Shown here: positions 9,175 to 17,507 of the stretch, in pieces | How the letters are laid out: every line of letters starts with the position of its first letter | Numbering within the stretch: the first letter of the stretch is position 1 | Origin: Nitrospirota bacterium | Lineage (GTDB): Bacteria > Nitrospirota > Thermodesulfovibrionia > Thermodesulfovibrionales > JdFR-88 | Reading direction: 5' to 3' | Length of the DNA: 47,956 nt | NCBI GenBank assembly: GCA_021812785.1 | Contig: JAKAMR010000005.1 | Span: forward strand, 1-47,956 | Notes under the pieces: model-generated | Databases searched by the model: none | What the model saw: the letters and a program-made list of their open reading frames with translations, nothing else | What the model was told of the DNA's origin: nothing | Translations under genes and position numbers: made by a program

Positions 9175-9957
9175 TTACAGGGCCTCCATCGGGGGGAGGT
9201 GCGGTCCTTTGGTTAGGAATTGCCCTATCTTCCTAAGCGGCTTTGCCGCCAGGGTGAACGGATATGGCTTCAGTCCATTGACCTTCCAGGCTTTTCTGTC
9301 CATCCTGTTGGCACGCAGCCGGTTTAAAATCGAGGCGTTGCTTTTTCCGCCGGTCCGCATCCTCACGAGCACGTGGGGTATATAGATGGCAGGCACTTTG
9401 TGTTTAAGCAGCAGCCTGAGCATCAGCTCGTAGTCAGCCGCGGTCCCGATGCCGGGATTGAAGATGCCGTATTTGCTGTATACCCGGCTTCGCACAAAAA
9501 ATGATGGATGCGGAGGCATCCAGCCAAGATAAAAGCTGTTTGCGCTGTACTGGCAGGATTTCCAATAACGGAACACTTTGTTCAAGTCGGTTTGATGGAC
9601 ATAGAGGAGGTCTCCATAACACGCATCGTAAGATGGGTCCACAAATGCCTCCCTTACCCGCTTCACCACATCAGGGGCTGCAAATACATCATCCGCGTTA
9701 AGAATGCCAATGATATCCCCGGTTGCCATCCCGATTCCCTTGTTCATGGCATCATATATCCCGCCATCGGGCTCGGATACGAACCGGGCTATCTGGGAGA
9801 GACGCGAGAGGACGATATCAATGGTGCCATCCGTGGATCCTCCGTCAACAACGATGTGTTCGACGCCGGCCCCCTGGGCCTTAACGCTGTCCAGACAGTC
9901 TTTTATCGTGTTTGCCGCATTGAGGGACACCGTGATCAGGGATATCTTCATATTCAT
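9175..9957 (-). CDS. Family 2 glycosyltransferase (WcaE-like)
   Basis: A 260-aa GT-A-fold transferase. The N-terminal pattern SLITVSLNAANTIKDCLDSV, VDGGSTDGT and SEPDGGIYDAMNKGI, followed by ADD at the metal-binding site, is the pattern of WcaE-type GT2 enzymes of colanic acid and similar loci. A conserved PPHPSFFVR segment follows. No membrane segment is seen, so it should act at the inner face of the membrane on lipid-linked intermediates. The first ATG forms an ATGA overlap with the preceding gene. A second ATG two codons on (9951) is better placed after GGGAA and may be the real start. Donor and acceptor are unknown. Confidence 0.93.
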   Translation of the reverse strand: MNMKISLITVSLNAANTIKDCLDSVKAQGAGVEHIVVDGGSTDGTIDIVLSRLSQIARFVSEPDGGIYDAMNKGIGMATGDIIGILNADDVFAAPDVVKRVREAFVDPSYDACYGDLLYVHQTDLNKVFRYWKSCQYSANSFYLGWMPPHPSFFVRSRVYSKYGIFNPGIGTAADYELMLRLLLKHKVPAIYIPHVLVRMRTGGKSNASILNRLRANRMDRKAWKVNGLKPYPFTLAAKPLRKIGQFLTKGPHLPPMEAL

Positions 9958-10871
9958 TTCCCAAACGGTTTCAAAAAAACGCTATGATGGGAAGGCAAAT
10001 GCCTGTCAAATTCTAAAAAAGATTTTTTTTGTTTTTTTTGACGTCTGAAAGACTTTGATATTTCCCTTTCGTACCGGCTCATGAAAAGGCACAGATCGAG
10101 ACCTGCCCGCCCGTCCAGGAACCCCCTTTTAAGGATAGACATATAGATGAGCCTCAAAAGCCACCTCGAAGGAAGATAGGGCCAGATGTGTTCTTTAACG
10201 GCCCTGCGCCTCTCAAGCGGATTGCCAAAAAATGCCGGCCTGAATCCTTTTTTCCCCTTTTCAGCTTCTTTGTCCGCCCCGCTCCATATGGCGTTAAGCA
10301 TTTCCGCTGCTTCAAGCTCGGCATAACGCAGGTGTTTTCTCCAAAGTTGCCTTCTGCCGCGCCTGTCCTCGTGGCGCATCTCTCCTTTAAGGTACCCTGC
10401 CTGGCCTTCAAGGAGCATGTGCTCATGCACCGAGCGCTCCTCGTACCGGGCCTTGCCACGCTGGAAGAAGCGGAGGTTCCACGAGGGATAATATCCACAG
10501 TGGCGGATCTTTTCCCCTTTCCAGACAAAAAATCTGTTTACATAAAACCCGGCATTCCTCGTGCGGGCTTTGCCCCTCGATATAGAAATAAGTTCGGCGC
10601 CGAGCTCTTCCGTGATCTGCTCGTCCGCATCCAGGATAAAGACCCAGTCCGTCCCTATTGGCAGGTTTGCGAGCCCCCAGTTTTTCTGGCTGGCGTATCC
10701 CTCCCATGCGTGGTAAAAAAAACGTGCGCCAAAATCCGCTGCAATTTTTCTTGTGCCGTCTCTGGAGCCTGAATCAAGTACGAAGACCTCATCTGCGAAC
10801 CGGCAGCTTTCAAGGGCAAAGGGCAGGTTCCTCTCCTCGTTCAGTGTCGGTATCAAGACTGATATGCTCAC
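9954..10871 (-). CDS. Family 2 glycosyltransferase (WaaE/KdtX-like)
   Basis: A 305-aa GT2 enzyme. Motifs are SVLIPTLNEERNLPFALES, LDSGSRDGT, then YASQKNWGL and FILDADEQI, the last carrying the DxD metal site. The later HCGYYPSWNLRFF and RSVHEHM segments are characteristic of the WaaE branch, which adds glucose to LPS core in enterobacteria. That does not prove the same sugar here. The C-terminal third is strongly basic with a hydrophobic helix (WLLRLIYMSIL), suggesting membrane association. The start is GTG, 4 nt after the previous stop, and no ATG lies nearby in frame. It is cotranscribed with the next GT2. Confidence 0.92.
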   Translation of the reverse strand: MSISVLIPTLNEERNLPFALESCRFADEVFVLDSGSRDGTRKIAADFGARFFYHAWEGYASQKNWGLANLPIGTDWVFILDADEQITEELGAELISISRGKARTRNAGFYVNRFFVWKGEKIRHCGYYPSWNLRFFQRGKARYEERSVHEHMLLEGQAGYLKGEMRHEDRRGRRQLWRKHLRYAELEAAEMLNAIWSGADKEAEKGKKGFRPAFFGNPLERRRAVKEHIWPYLPSRWLLRLIYMSILKRGFLDGRAGLDLCLFMSRYEREISKSFRRQKKQKKSFLEFDRHLPSHHSVFLKPFGK

Positions 10872-10875
10872 TTTT

Positions 10876-11703
10876 CTATATTCTCAGGCCCGGAAAGAAG
10901 CGGCGGGTGATCCCCCTTGCGGTCTGTTTGGCAATCTCTTTTGCGCCGGAATAGTTTTTATTTCCATGACCGGCAAGCCCCCGGAACCGGGGCTCTATCT
11001 GAAACCTGCAGCTGACTTTATCGCTTACCTCAAGCGGTTTAATTACCTTGTAATAATTGACCTCAAGCCCGAAATTCCCGTGCCTGTGATCTGATGCGAG
11101 TCCCCTCAGATGCTCCATGAAAAAATCCGGACGGAACACGATAAACCTGGTGTCGCAATAACGCCCGCAAAACGGCAATCCAAGCAGCTCATAAAATGCA
11201 TGGTCCCTGAGATCACATGAAATATCCACTGAAGGGGCGATCCGGTCCAGCAGCTTGTCCATGTTGATAAGAAATATCCTGCCCGTCATCTTGGCGACGT
11301 AACCGGACCCTCTTATGAGGCTTGAATGCTCAAGCGCGGCGGAAATAAGCTTGTGCTCACCGAACCCCTTCCCGAATTCCCGCGGGTAGCTGTTTTCGTC
11401 CATGGAAAGGAATTCAAGTTTTTTCCGGTGAGGATTGTCAAGCCCGGCCTCCCTGACCGCGTCAAGCGGCCACCCTGAATTGTCCGCAAAAACGATCTTG
11501 CCTATCCGCGGAAAATTCCTTACATAGAACGAGAAGGCTTTAACGTAGTCTGAAAGTCTCCCTGAAGGCGATGAAACGGCCCCGGGCATATTATTTGGGT
11601 TGACGGAGGCTGTGAGGAGGAGCACCGTCCGGCCGGCAATGTCTCCATTTTTTGACTGGGAGTTTTTTTCCATCTTCTGGCATGCCTTTTGGAATAACAG
11701 CAT
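10876..11703 (-). CDS. Uncharacterised protein of polysaccharide locus, possibly a GT-A-like transferase
   Basis: I do not recognise this 275-aa soluble protein with certainty. The first half reads like a Rossmann/GT-A start: TVLLLTASVNPNNMP, then KAFSFYVRNFPRIGKIVFADNSG. A conserved-looking core follows (GFGEHKLISAALEHS, then GYVAKMTGRIFLINMDKL). The pattern ADNSG, then GEHKLI, then KMTGR, is one I associate with unclassified proteins in O-antigen clusters, where a transferase role is suspected but not shown. The C-terminus is basic. ATG 11703 was taken as start; a TTG at 11721 is in frame but has no better ribosome site. It lies between an acetyltransferase gene and a GT2 gene with short gaps, so it probably acts on the same glycan. 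Confidence 0.8.
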   Translation of the reverse strand: MLLFQKACQKMEKNSQSKNGDIAGRTVLLLTASVNPNNMPGAVSSPSGRLSDYVKAFSFYVRNFPRIGKIVFADNSGWPLDAVREAGLDNPHRKKLEFLSMDENSYPREFGKGFGEHKLISAALEHSSLIRGSGYVAKMTGRIFLINMDKLLDRIAPSVDISCDLRDHAFYELLGLPFCGRYCDTRFIVFRPDFFMEHLRGLASDHRHGNFGLEVNYYKVIKPLEVSDKVSCRFQIEPRFRGLAGHGNKNYSGAKEIAKQTARGITRRFFPGLRI

Positions 11704-11742
11704 GGTCCGCTCAGCGCCCAATCCGCGATTGATTGCCTTTTT

Positions 11743-12315
11743 TCAAAAGTCTTTTTCTTTTTTCAGGCTGCGAGCTTTAATGAACTTTGCGGGATTGCCG
11801 GCAACTACGGCCATAGGGCTAACGTCCTTTATCACAACTGACCTCGCGCCCACTATCGCCCCATTGCCGATTCGCACCCCTGGTCCGATGAACGCATCCG
11901 TACAGATCCAGGCCTGGTCACCGATGATGATGCGAGGCTTAAGCAGCGGCAGACTGGGGCTGCCATAATCATGTGTGCCTGAGCAGAGGTGGGCTCGATA
12001 TGAGATCGTAGCCCTGGTGCCGATCGTCACTTTGCCCAGGTTATATATAAAGGCATGTTCGCCGATGGAAGACCAGTCGCCTACCTCGATGTTCCATGGC
12101 ATGTATATATGTGCCGTATTATATATATGCACCTCCCGCCCGATCCTGGCCCCGAATGCACGAAGCAGGGCCCGGCGCCAGCCAAAAAAGACCCGTGGGC
12201 TGAACCTGAAGAGGGGCAAGGCCAAAACTCCCCACAGCACCCGCTTGAACAGCTCGTGCCTTGAATACTTTACGGACCTCCTATTGGCCTCAATGTCCAG
12301 CTTTGTGCTTCCCAT
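11743..12315 (-). CDS. Left-handed beta-helix O-acetyltransferase (WcaF-like)
   Basis: A 190-aa hexapeptide-repeat acyltransferase. The N-terminal segment (KRVLWGVLALPLFRFSPRVFFGWRR) followed by repeats such as IGREVHIYNTAHIYMP, IEVGDWSSIGEHAFIYNL and IGTRATISYRAHLCSGTHD matches the WcaF branch. The His of GTHD is the expected catalytic base. The end, VVIKDVSPMAVVAGNPAKFIK, is standard for the family. It should put an acetyl group from acetyl-CoA on a sugar hydroxyl of the repeat unit. ATG 12315 was chosen because it gives the normal family length; it overlaps the upstream GT4 gene by 26 nt. A longer frame up to 12441 would lie inside that gene. Confidence 0.9.
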   Translation of the reverse strand: MGSTKLDIEANRRSVKYSRHELFKRVLWGVLALPLFRFSPRVFFGWRRALLRAFGARIGREVHIYNTAHIYMPWNIEVGDWSSIGEHAFIYNLGKVTIGTRATISYRAHLCSGTHDYGSPSLPLLKPRIIIGDQAWICTDAFIGPGVRIGNGAIVGARSVVIKDVSPMAVVAGNPAKFIKARSLKKEKDF

Positions 12316-13477
12316 GAAAAAAAACGAAGTCCGGCCTCTCTCCTTCTCCGCACAGCCACCTGTAGACCTCTGCCATTTGCCTGGCAATTTTATCCCATGA
12401 AAAATTTTCTGCCAGTTTTCGACCCCGAAGCCCCATTTCATTCCGCTGACTATCGGACAGGGCGATGGCCTCTCTCAGTGCCGCGGCAAGCGGCACTGCT
12501 CCGCTGTCTATCCACCAGCCGCAGCGTTTTTGGGCTATGGTTTCCCATGGGGTCCCCTTTGTGGTAATTACCGGGACGCCGCATGCCAGGGCCTCAGCCA
12601 CGGAAACTCCGAAATTCTCGGAATAGGAGGGCAGGACGAAAATATCGGCGTTGCTGTAAATACGCCACTTGTCCTCTTCAGGCACCATGCCGGTGAAAGT
12701 GAAATGTCCCTCCAGGCCTTCGGCTCTGATGGTACGCAGCACGGCATTCTTATGGTTTTGCTCGTCAGGGCCGGCTATTATGACACGCCAGCCCTGGGGA
12801 CGAAGAAATGACCAAGCCTTTACAAGGTCCAGCAGCCCTTTTTTGGGATTGATCCGGGACAGGAACAGCACCGTCCTTGCTCCTTCTTTCCTCCGGGGCG
12901 CTGAATGCGCCGCAAGAGGAAAGCTCACTCCATTTGGAATGATGGCGATGGGTTGGGTCAGTCCGATTGTCCGCAGGTCCTCGGCCTCCTGCGCCGATGA
13001 AGCGTGGAAACAGCTTACGGCCTCAAGATCACGCCGCTGGTAAGCTCGCATGGCCAGCTTCTTTTTCCAGCTCCTGTAGCCGAGCGACCATTTTGTTAGC
13101 ATCCCCCGGGGACTCAAAACCAGTGTTTTTTTCTGTCTTCTTGTGGTCCTTGCGGCGGCATGGTTTGTGGCCAGCCAAACGCCATTGTCATGGATCAGGC
13201 AGGGTCCTTCATGCATGCAGTTTCTTTCAAGTATGCGTCCGAAGGCGCGTGTCTGCAGCCACGGATGACTGCGAGAAATGAAAACGGTCTTAACCTGCCT
13301 GTTTGCAGGCATCAGCGGACGGCCAAAAGCCGGTCCTGCATCCAGGGTGACTATTTCCATTTTGTCGCCCATTCCGAGGTCCGCCAGCGAGGAGCTAAGT
13401 GCTGAAACCGTCCTTGCAGGCCCACCGCTTTCAGGCGTTAAAGAGGCTACGGTGAATATGATCTTCATTGTGCCCAT
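12290..13477 (-). CDS. Family 4 glycosyltransferase
   Basis: A 395-aa GT-B enzyme of the retaining GT4 family. The N-terminal domain starts IIFTVASLTPESGGPARTV, with the glycine loop for the donor, and has SPRGMLTKWSLGYRSWKK, typical of one exopolysaccharide subgroup. The C-terminal domain has IPNGV, SRINPKKGLLDLVKAW and the E-x7-E-type signature SENFGVSVAEALACGVPVI, which binds the nucleotide sugar. It is cytoplasmic or peripheral. It lies first after a 229-nt gap that holds a palindrome, so it may begin a new transcript or depend on read-through. Two ATGs four codons apart (13477, 13468) are possible; neither has a clear Shine-Dalgarno. Confidence 0.93.
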   Translation of the reverse strand: MGTMKIIFTVASLTPESGGPARTVSALSSSLADLGMGDKMEIVTLDAGPAFGRPLMPANRQVKTVFISRSHPWLQTRAFGRILERNCMHEGPCLIHDNGVWLATNHAAARTTRRQKKTLVLSPRGMLTKWSLGYRSWKKKLAMRAYQRRDLEAVSCFHASSAQEAEDLRTIGLTQPIAIIPNGVSFPLAAHSAPRRKEGARTVLFLSRINPKKGLLDLVKAWSFLRPQGWRVIIAGPDEQNHKNAVLRTIRAEGLEGHFTFTGMVPEEDKWRIYSNADIFVLPSYSENFGVSVAEALACGVPVITTKGTPWETIAQKRCGWWIDSGAVPLAAALREAIALSDSQRNEMGLRGRKLAENFSWDKIARQMAEVYRWLCGEGERPDFVFFHGKHKAGH

Positions 13478-13569
13478 GACAGGTGCTGGGAGCTCAGAGG
13501 GTTTTTATTTTTTCGGGTAAAACGATCTTAAAACCATTTTCCCAAGAAATATTAAGAAAGACTCTAATT

Positions 13570-13598
13570 CGTCATTCCGGGCTTAACCCGGAATCCAG
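13570..13598. repeat. REP-like intergenic palindrome
   Basis: A perfect inverted repeat, ATTCCGGG-CTTAA-CCCGGAAT, flanked by GTC and CCAG, lies in the 229-nt gap between the polymerase gene and the GT4 gene. The form cgtcattccgggcttaacccgg is a type widely scattered in Proteobacteria and related genomes as a repetitive extragenic palindrome. There is no T-run after the stem on the minus strand, so it is not a simple terminator. The rest of the gap holds a second weak stem (CGCC/GGCG near 13640) and no gene I can support. It marks a break between two transcription blocks. Confidence 0.6.
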
Positions 13599-13706
13599 CG
13601 ACCTTATTTAATTTTTTTAAAGTCACTGGCGCAGAAGCGGCTTTCGCCGTTATGGCGGACGTTACAGTAAATGCAATTTTGAGATTGGTTCTATTTAAAC
13701 AGTGGC

Positions 13707-15287
13707 TCACCGCGCCATGTGCCTGCTTTTAAGAAGGCTGATCAATACTGCGAAAAGGATTATGTCGTAAATGATATTCCCGAACACCAGGGAAAAGTCT
13801 GACTCTATGTTAGCCAGTCCTGTGAATATGAGCAGCCCTACCAAAAACCCACCCTCTCCGCCTTCAGGGTGGCAAAGCATTTCGTATATAGACCTGTAGA
13901 TCATGCCCATGATGAACATCCCGGCAGCAACCCCAAAGGAGCCAAAGTTGGCATACATCTCTATAAGTTGCGGGAAATTGAAGGAAGTGGTGGTGTCCGC
14001 GGGGGCCAGCAGGCCGTAACGGTGGCCGAACTGCTGGCCCAGTGTCTTTTCCGGCTTCCAGGGGAAGAGTATCCTTGGCAGAGGCATCCAGAGCAGGGAG
14101 AGGTAAGTCCTGCCCATCCAGTAGGGTATCCTCTCCGGCGTCATTTCCACAACATAGGCAAAGGGCACCACAAGGGACGTGCGCGCGGAAATGGCTGCAT
14201 ACTCCTTGCCATATGGTTCCACTCCTGCAAATGCCAGTTTCATAAAAATAAGACTCTTCTCTACCGGATTTTTATGCTCATATTGCCCTCCCCACGTCAG
14301 ATACCGGTACTCGTTCCTGGCGTTAAAAAAAAATAGGAACAGCACCAGGCCCGCAGTCATTTGCTTCCACGGTATCCTTCTTTTAAAATGCCAGGAAGCA
14401 AGTATCAAAAAGACAAATATAAGGAGGATTTGGGCCAGCGAGCCGGTTGACAGCCTGATGAGGAAGATGAGCGGCAGAAAAAGGCCCCAAAGGACAAGCC
14501 TTCCTCTGACTCCCAGATTGCCCCGCAACTGAAGTATATACAATATCCCTATCCCGAGCATGGACATCTGGGACATGAAATTTACCGTGGAGGCGTACCG
14601 CACTGGGATAAGTCCGTTCGATATGAAATTCACCGCGGCCCCGGCCAGAAAAAAAATGACCGCCCAGGCCTTTGCCTTGTGGGGGGCCCAGGAAATGCCA
14701 ATCTTGGGCAGATGCCTGCCAATGGCCCGCCCCGGGAACATGTAAAACGAAAGAAGGAGCATGACCAGGCCGGAGGCGGACAGCATCAGGGATTTGTCCA
14801 TTGCTTCCTTCGATACGGGTAAGTATCCGTCCTTTACGGAATATCCACTTAATAAAAAAAGCGGCAGAGCGTAATAGATACTGTAGATGATGCCGAACAG
14901 GGGAAGAAATGGTATCCCCTGCTCAGAGTTTCTGATATATAGAAAAGTGGGCAGGCAACCGGCCACTATGATGAAGGAGGCAATGACCCGCTCGGCAATC
15001 GTAGGGCCGGCAGGCGCAAACATGTTCAAGGCTGTTATAAGCATTGGAAGGCCAAGCAAAAGAAGATATGGGCTTTTGTTTTCAGTTGTGCCAGCCAGCT
15101 CACCTTGCGCTCTGTCCCCGCCTGCCGCCCGGAGGTGCACGGGCCTCGATAGCACTGCAACCATAAGAGATGGCAGCATGGCTGAGGACACCGCAAAAAA
15201 AAGCCTTCCTTCAACAACCAAGATGGCTGATATTAAAGCAAAGGCGGCAACGACCGCAAAGAAAGCCTTTTTTTTAGTGGGTGGCAT
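13707..15287 (-). CDS. Wzy-like oligosaccharide repeat-unit polymerase
   Basis: A 526-aa integral membrane protein with about 12 hydrophobic segments and one larger loop in the second half. The FNARNEYRYLTWGGQYEHKNP segment and the following loop look like the O-antigen polymerase family, which joins lipid-linked repeats in the periplasm. It lacks the HxxNxYLE motif of the Wzy_C/ligase proteins at both ends of the window, so it is a different class and the best candidate for the true Wzy of this locus. The ATG overlaps the GT9 gene by 14 nt. It is the last gene of its block before a gap with a palindrome. Function is from topology and context; Wzy proteins diverge strongly. Confidence 0.85.
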   Translation of the reverse strand: MPPTKKKAFFAVVAAFALISAILVVEGRLFFAVSSAMLPSLMVAVLSRPVHLRAAGGDRAQGELAGTTENKSPYLLLLGLPMLITALNMFAPAGPTIAERVIASFIIVAGCLPTFLYIRNSEQGIPFLPLFGIIYSIYYALPLFLLSGYSVKDGYLPVSKEAMDKSLMLSASGLVMLLLSFYMFPGRAIGRHLPKIGISWAPHKAKAWAVIFFLAGAAVNFISNGLIPVRYASTVNFMSQMSMLGIGILYILQLRGNLGVRGRLVLWGLFLPLIFLIRLSTGSLAQILLIFVFLILASWHFKRRIPWKQMTAGLVLFLFFFNARNEYRYLTWGGQYEHKNPVEKSLIFMKLAFAGVEPYGKEYAAISARTSLVVPFAYVVEMTPERIPYWMGRTYLSLLWMPLPRILFPWKPEKTLGQQFGHRYGLLAPADTTTSFNFPQLIEMYANFGSFGVAAGMFIMGMIYRSIYEMLCHPEGGEGGFLVGLLIFTGLANIESDFSLVFGNIIYDIILFAVLISLLKSRHMAR

Positions 15288-16398
15288 TAATTAAGTACGG
15301 TCCTGTTTTTTCGGGGTTTGTGCCAGTCAATATTTTTTGCGCAGCTTCAAGGACCTGGGCGACAGTGATCATACTTAGACAAAGGCCGCGATGAGTTACG
15401 CATTCTTCAAGCATGCAGCCGGCGCACTGGGTGGCATGACGCAATATTATGTGATTGTCTCCATAGGGAGCCCATTTGCCAGGCCGGTCTCTTGCGCTAA
15501 ACAGCGCCACGCAAGGCGTGCCGACCATGGCTGCCAAATGCATCGTACCCGAATCGTTTCCAATAAACCCGGCGCATCTTTCCAAAGCGGCCGCCGAGCC
15601 GTAAATCGAGAGCTTGCCGGCCAAATTACAGGCCCTTTCTCCCCAGGCCTGGCATAATTCGCGGCCTGTTTCCTCGTCCTCACTGGCCCCAAGCACAAGC
15701 AGATGAAGCTGCGGGAATTTTCTAAGCAGAAGTTTGCCAAGCTCGCAAAAGTTCTTGACTGGCCACTTCTTTGCCGGCATCCTGGACCCGGGCCCAATAG
15801 CCAGGAGTCTTTTCTCCTTCTCCCCGCGGCGGGCCAAAATGCCCTTAACCGCGGCAAGCCTTTGAAATCCTTCCCTTTTGCATTCAGGGACAGCAAGCCT
15901 GAAACCGGAGTCGGGTTCCCGGCCGCCCGCAATCCTGAGGAGGGTTTTCCACTCAGGCTCACATCGGTCCGTCCTGCAAGGTTCTCCTTCCGGATGGGGA
16001 GCGCTGAATAAGAAGCTCCTCCACGGCGGGCCATAGTAACTAGCCTTGTGGCTGGCAAGGTGTCTGAAGTAAAAAAAATCGCGGAAGGCCTGCCACCGGC
16101 TTCTCTTGGGCGACAGGTTGAATATATGCTCCGGCGAAAGCTTTCTGATCGTACGCGCAAGTGACAACCCGTTTTTTGCCATTTCCCGGACCGTCCCGCC
16201 TGGCGCATAAACTATCACTTCATCAAACCATCCGATTGGCCCCAGGACATCCCATGACGAGACACGATTTTTGCCATCGTCTGTCTGCCGGTTGGTCAGA
16301 AGCACAAACCGGTGGCATTGAAACCTCTTTTTTACCTCCAGGATGGCGGGCATCGAAACGAGCGTATCACCAAGCTGGCCCGTCCTGAAAATAAGCAG
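15274..16398 (-). CDS. Family 9 glycosyltransferase (heptosyltransferase-like), start codon unresolved
   Basis: A GT-B enzyme of the ADP-heptose:LPS heptosyltransferase family. The C-terminal domain has IGPGSRMPAKKWPVKNF, the GNDSGTMHLAAMVGTPCVALF signature and the CAGCMLEECVTHRGLCL end. The first ATG, at 16353, falls inside the conserved N-terminus. The codons directly upstream still read NLLIFRTGQLGDTLVS, which is the family's opening motif (R-x3-LGD). The reading frame is open back to 16464 but holds no ATG, GTG or TTG there. Candidate starts are CTG at 16396-16398, or ATT at 16450-16452, which has AGAAGG six bases ahead and overlaps the end of the CgeB-like gene. The span given covers what homology requires. 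A sequencing error is the main alternative. Confidence 0.88.
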   Translation of the reverse strand: MLIFRTGQLGDTLVSMPAILEVKKRFQCHRFVLLTNRQTDDGKNRVSSWDVLGPIGWFDEVIVYAPGGTVREMAKNGLSLARTIRKLSPEHIFNLSPKRSRWQAFRDFFYFRHLASHKASYYGPPWRSFLFSAPHPEGEPCRTDRCEPEWKTLLRIAGGREPDSGFRLAVPECKREGFQRLAAVKGILARRGEKEKRLLAIGPGSRMPAKKWPVKNFCELGKLLLRKFPQLHLLVLGASEDEETGRELCQAWGERACNLAGKLSIYGSAAALERCAGFIGNDSGTMHLAAMVGTPCVALFSARDRPGKWAPYGDNHIILRHATQCAGCMLEECVTHRGLCLSMITVAQVLEAAQKILTGTNPEKTGPYLINATH

Positions 16399-16444
16399 GT
16401 TTCTGGCTTTTTTGGTTTTTTTACCCTTTCGGGAATTCTTTTTG

Positions 16445-17455
16445 TTATAAATTTGCGGCCTTCTTTAACATATCCTTGATCCGGTCATGATTATTGTAAC
16501 CGCTTTTTACGCATCTCTTCCGCCCGCAGGCCGCTATCTTATCCCTCTGCCCGGGATGTGCGAGATAATAACGGACCTTGTCCAGCAATTCCTCATCGGA
16601 AGAAAAAAATTCCGCCTCCCTACCCTCCTCAAAAAGGCTTTGATGCTCTTCCGTACGCTCGGCAAGCATAAATCCGCCGCAGGCTGGTATTTCAAAAGTG
16701 CGTGTCGTACTAGTGTCAGGGACAAGCTTTGAAAGAAGTCCCAGGCAAATTTTTGCCGAGGAGATGGCCCTGGGATATTCTTCTCCCCAAATGCCGTCAC
16801 CCTGTACGCGCTGCGAGCACCACCGGGAAATGCGCGAATGCCGCACCCAGCCGGGGCCCCACACTTTTATACTGGTCTTTTTGAGCGCGGAGAGTGCTCT
16901 TATCCTGCCTGCATAATGACGTTCATAATGCCCGACAAAGGCGACATCGGAAGAAAGGCCTTGCGCTGGCTTGCGCGGATAAAAACGCGTTTTCTCATAC
17001 GCCTGGTGCGTCAAATGAATTCTTCTTGCTCCCATGCCCCGATACAGATCGACCTCAAAAGGCTTTGTGGTAAACAGAATATCGTATTTGGGAATGGACC
17101 CGGCAAAGTGGCGCGATTTATGAAATACCAGTGCTGCATCGGGTGTATAATGAATGACAGCGGCACCCGAGAGCCCTTTTATCCTGTCAATTGTATCAGG
17201 CCATATCCATCTTCCCTTGTCTATCCATATGTGGGATATCTTTCGCATTCCGTCGACGGACCGGCACAAGGCGCGATTAATGCCCGATACCAGCGGCCCG
17301 TAATTAAAACGGTTGGCCAGGCTTCTGGCGATCTTAGGCACATATTTCATACTTGAAACGTCAAAGGGGATGACCTCATGCCCCAGGCTTTCAAGGCACC
17401 GCATGCGGTCCAGGCAAGTGCCTCCGGTCAGATGGCCAACATAGAATATCTTCAT
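16445..17455 (-). CDS. CgeB-like glycosyltransferase (DUF3880/Glyco_trans_1_2)
   Basis: A 336-aa GT-B-like protein of the CgeB family. N-terminal half: KIFYVGHLTGGTCLDRMRCLESLGHEV, then IHYTPDAALVFHKSRHF and FTTKPFEVDLYR. C-terminal half: VAFVGHYERHYAGR, VWGPGW, then the conserved TTRTFEIPACGGFMLAERTE and a long helix ending ...YNNHDRIKDML. CgeB was named for a spore-coat glycosylation gene of Bacillus, but the family is common in polysaccharide clusters of Gram-negatives. It should add a sugar on the cytoplasmic side. The ATG has only a weak ribosome site. The end of this gene may carry the ribosome-binding site and start of the GT9 gene. Confidence 0.9.
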   Translation of the reverse strand: MKIFYVGHLTGGTCLDRMRCLESLGHEVIPFDVSSMKYVPKIARSLANRFNYGPLVSGINRALCRSVDGMRKISHIWIDKGRWIWPDTIDRIKGLSGAAVIHYTPDAALVFHKSRHFAGSIPKYDILFTTKPFEVDLYRGMGARRIHLTHQAYEKTRFYPRKPAQGLSSDVAFVGHYERHYAGRIRALSALKKTSIKVWGPGWVRHSRISRWCSQRVQGDGIWGEEYPRAISSAKICLGLLSKLVPDTSTTRTFEIPACGGFMLAERTEEHQSLFEEGREAEFFSSDEELLDKVRYYLAHPGQRDKIAACGRKRCVKSGYNNHDRIKDMLKKAANL

Positions 17456-17507
17456 CTGAGCTAGCTCTTGTACTTTTTAAAGGCGAAAAATCTTTTTCCC
17501 ACTCTGG

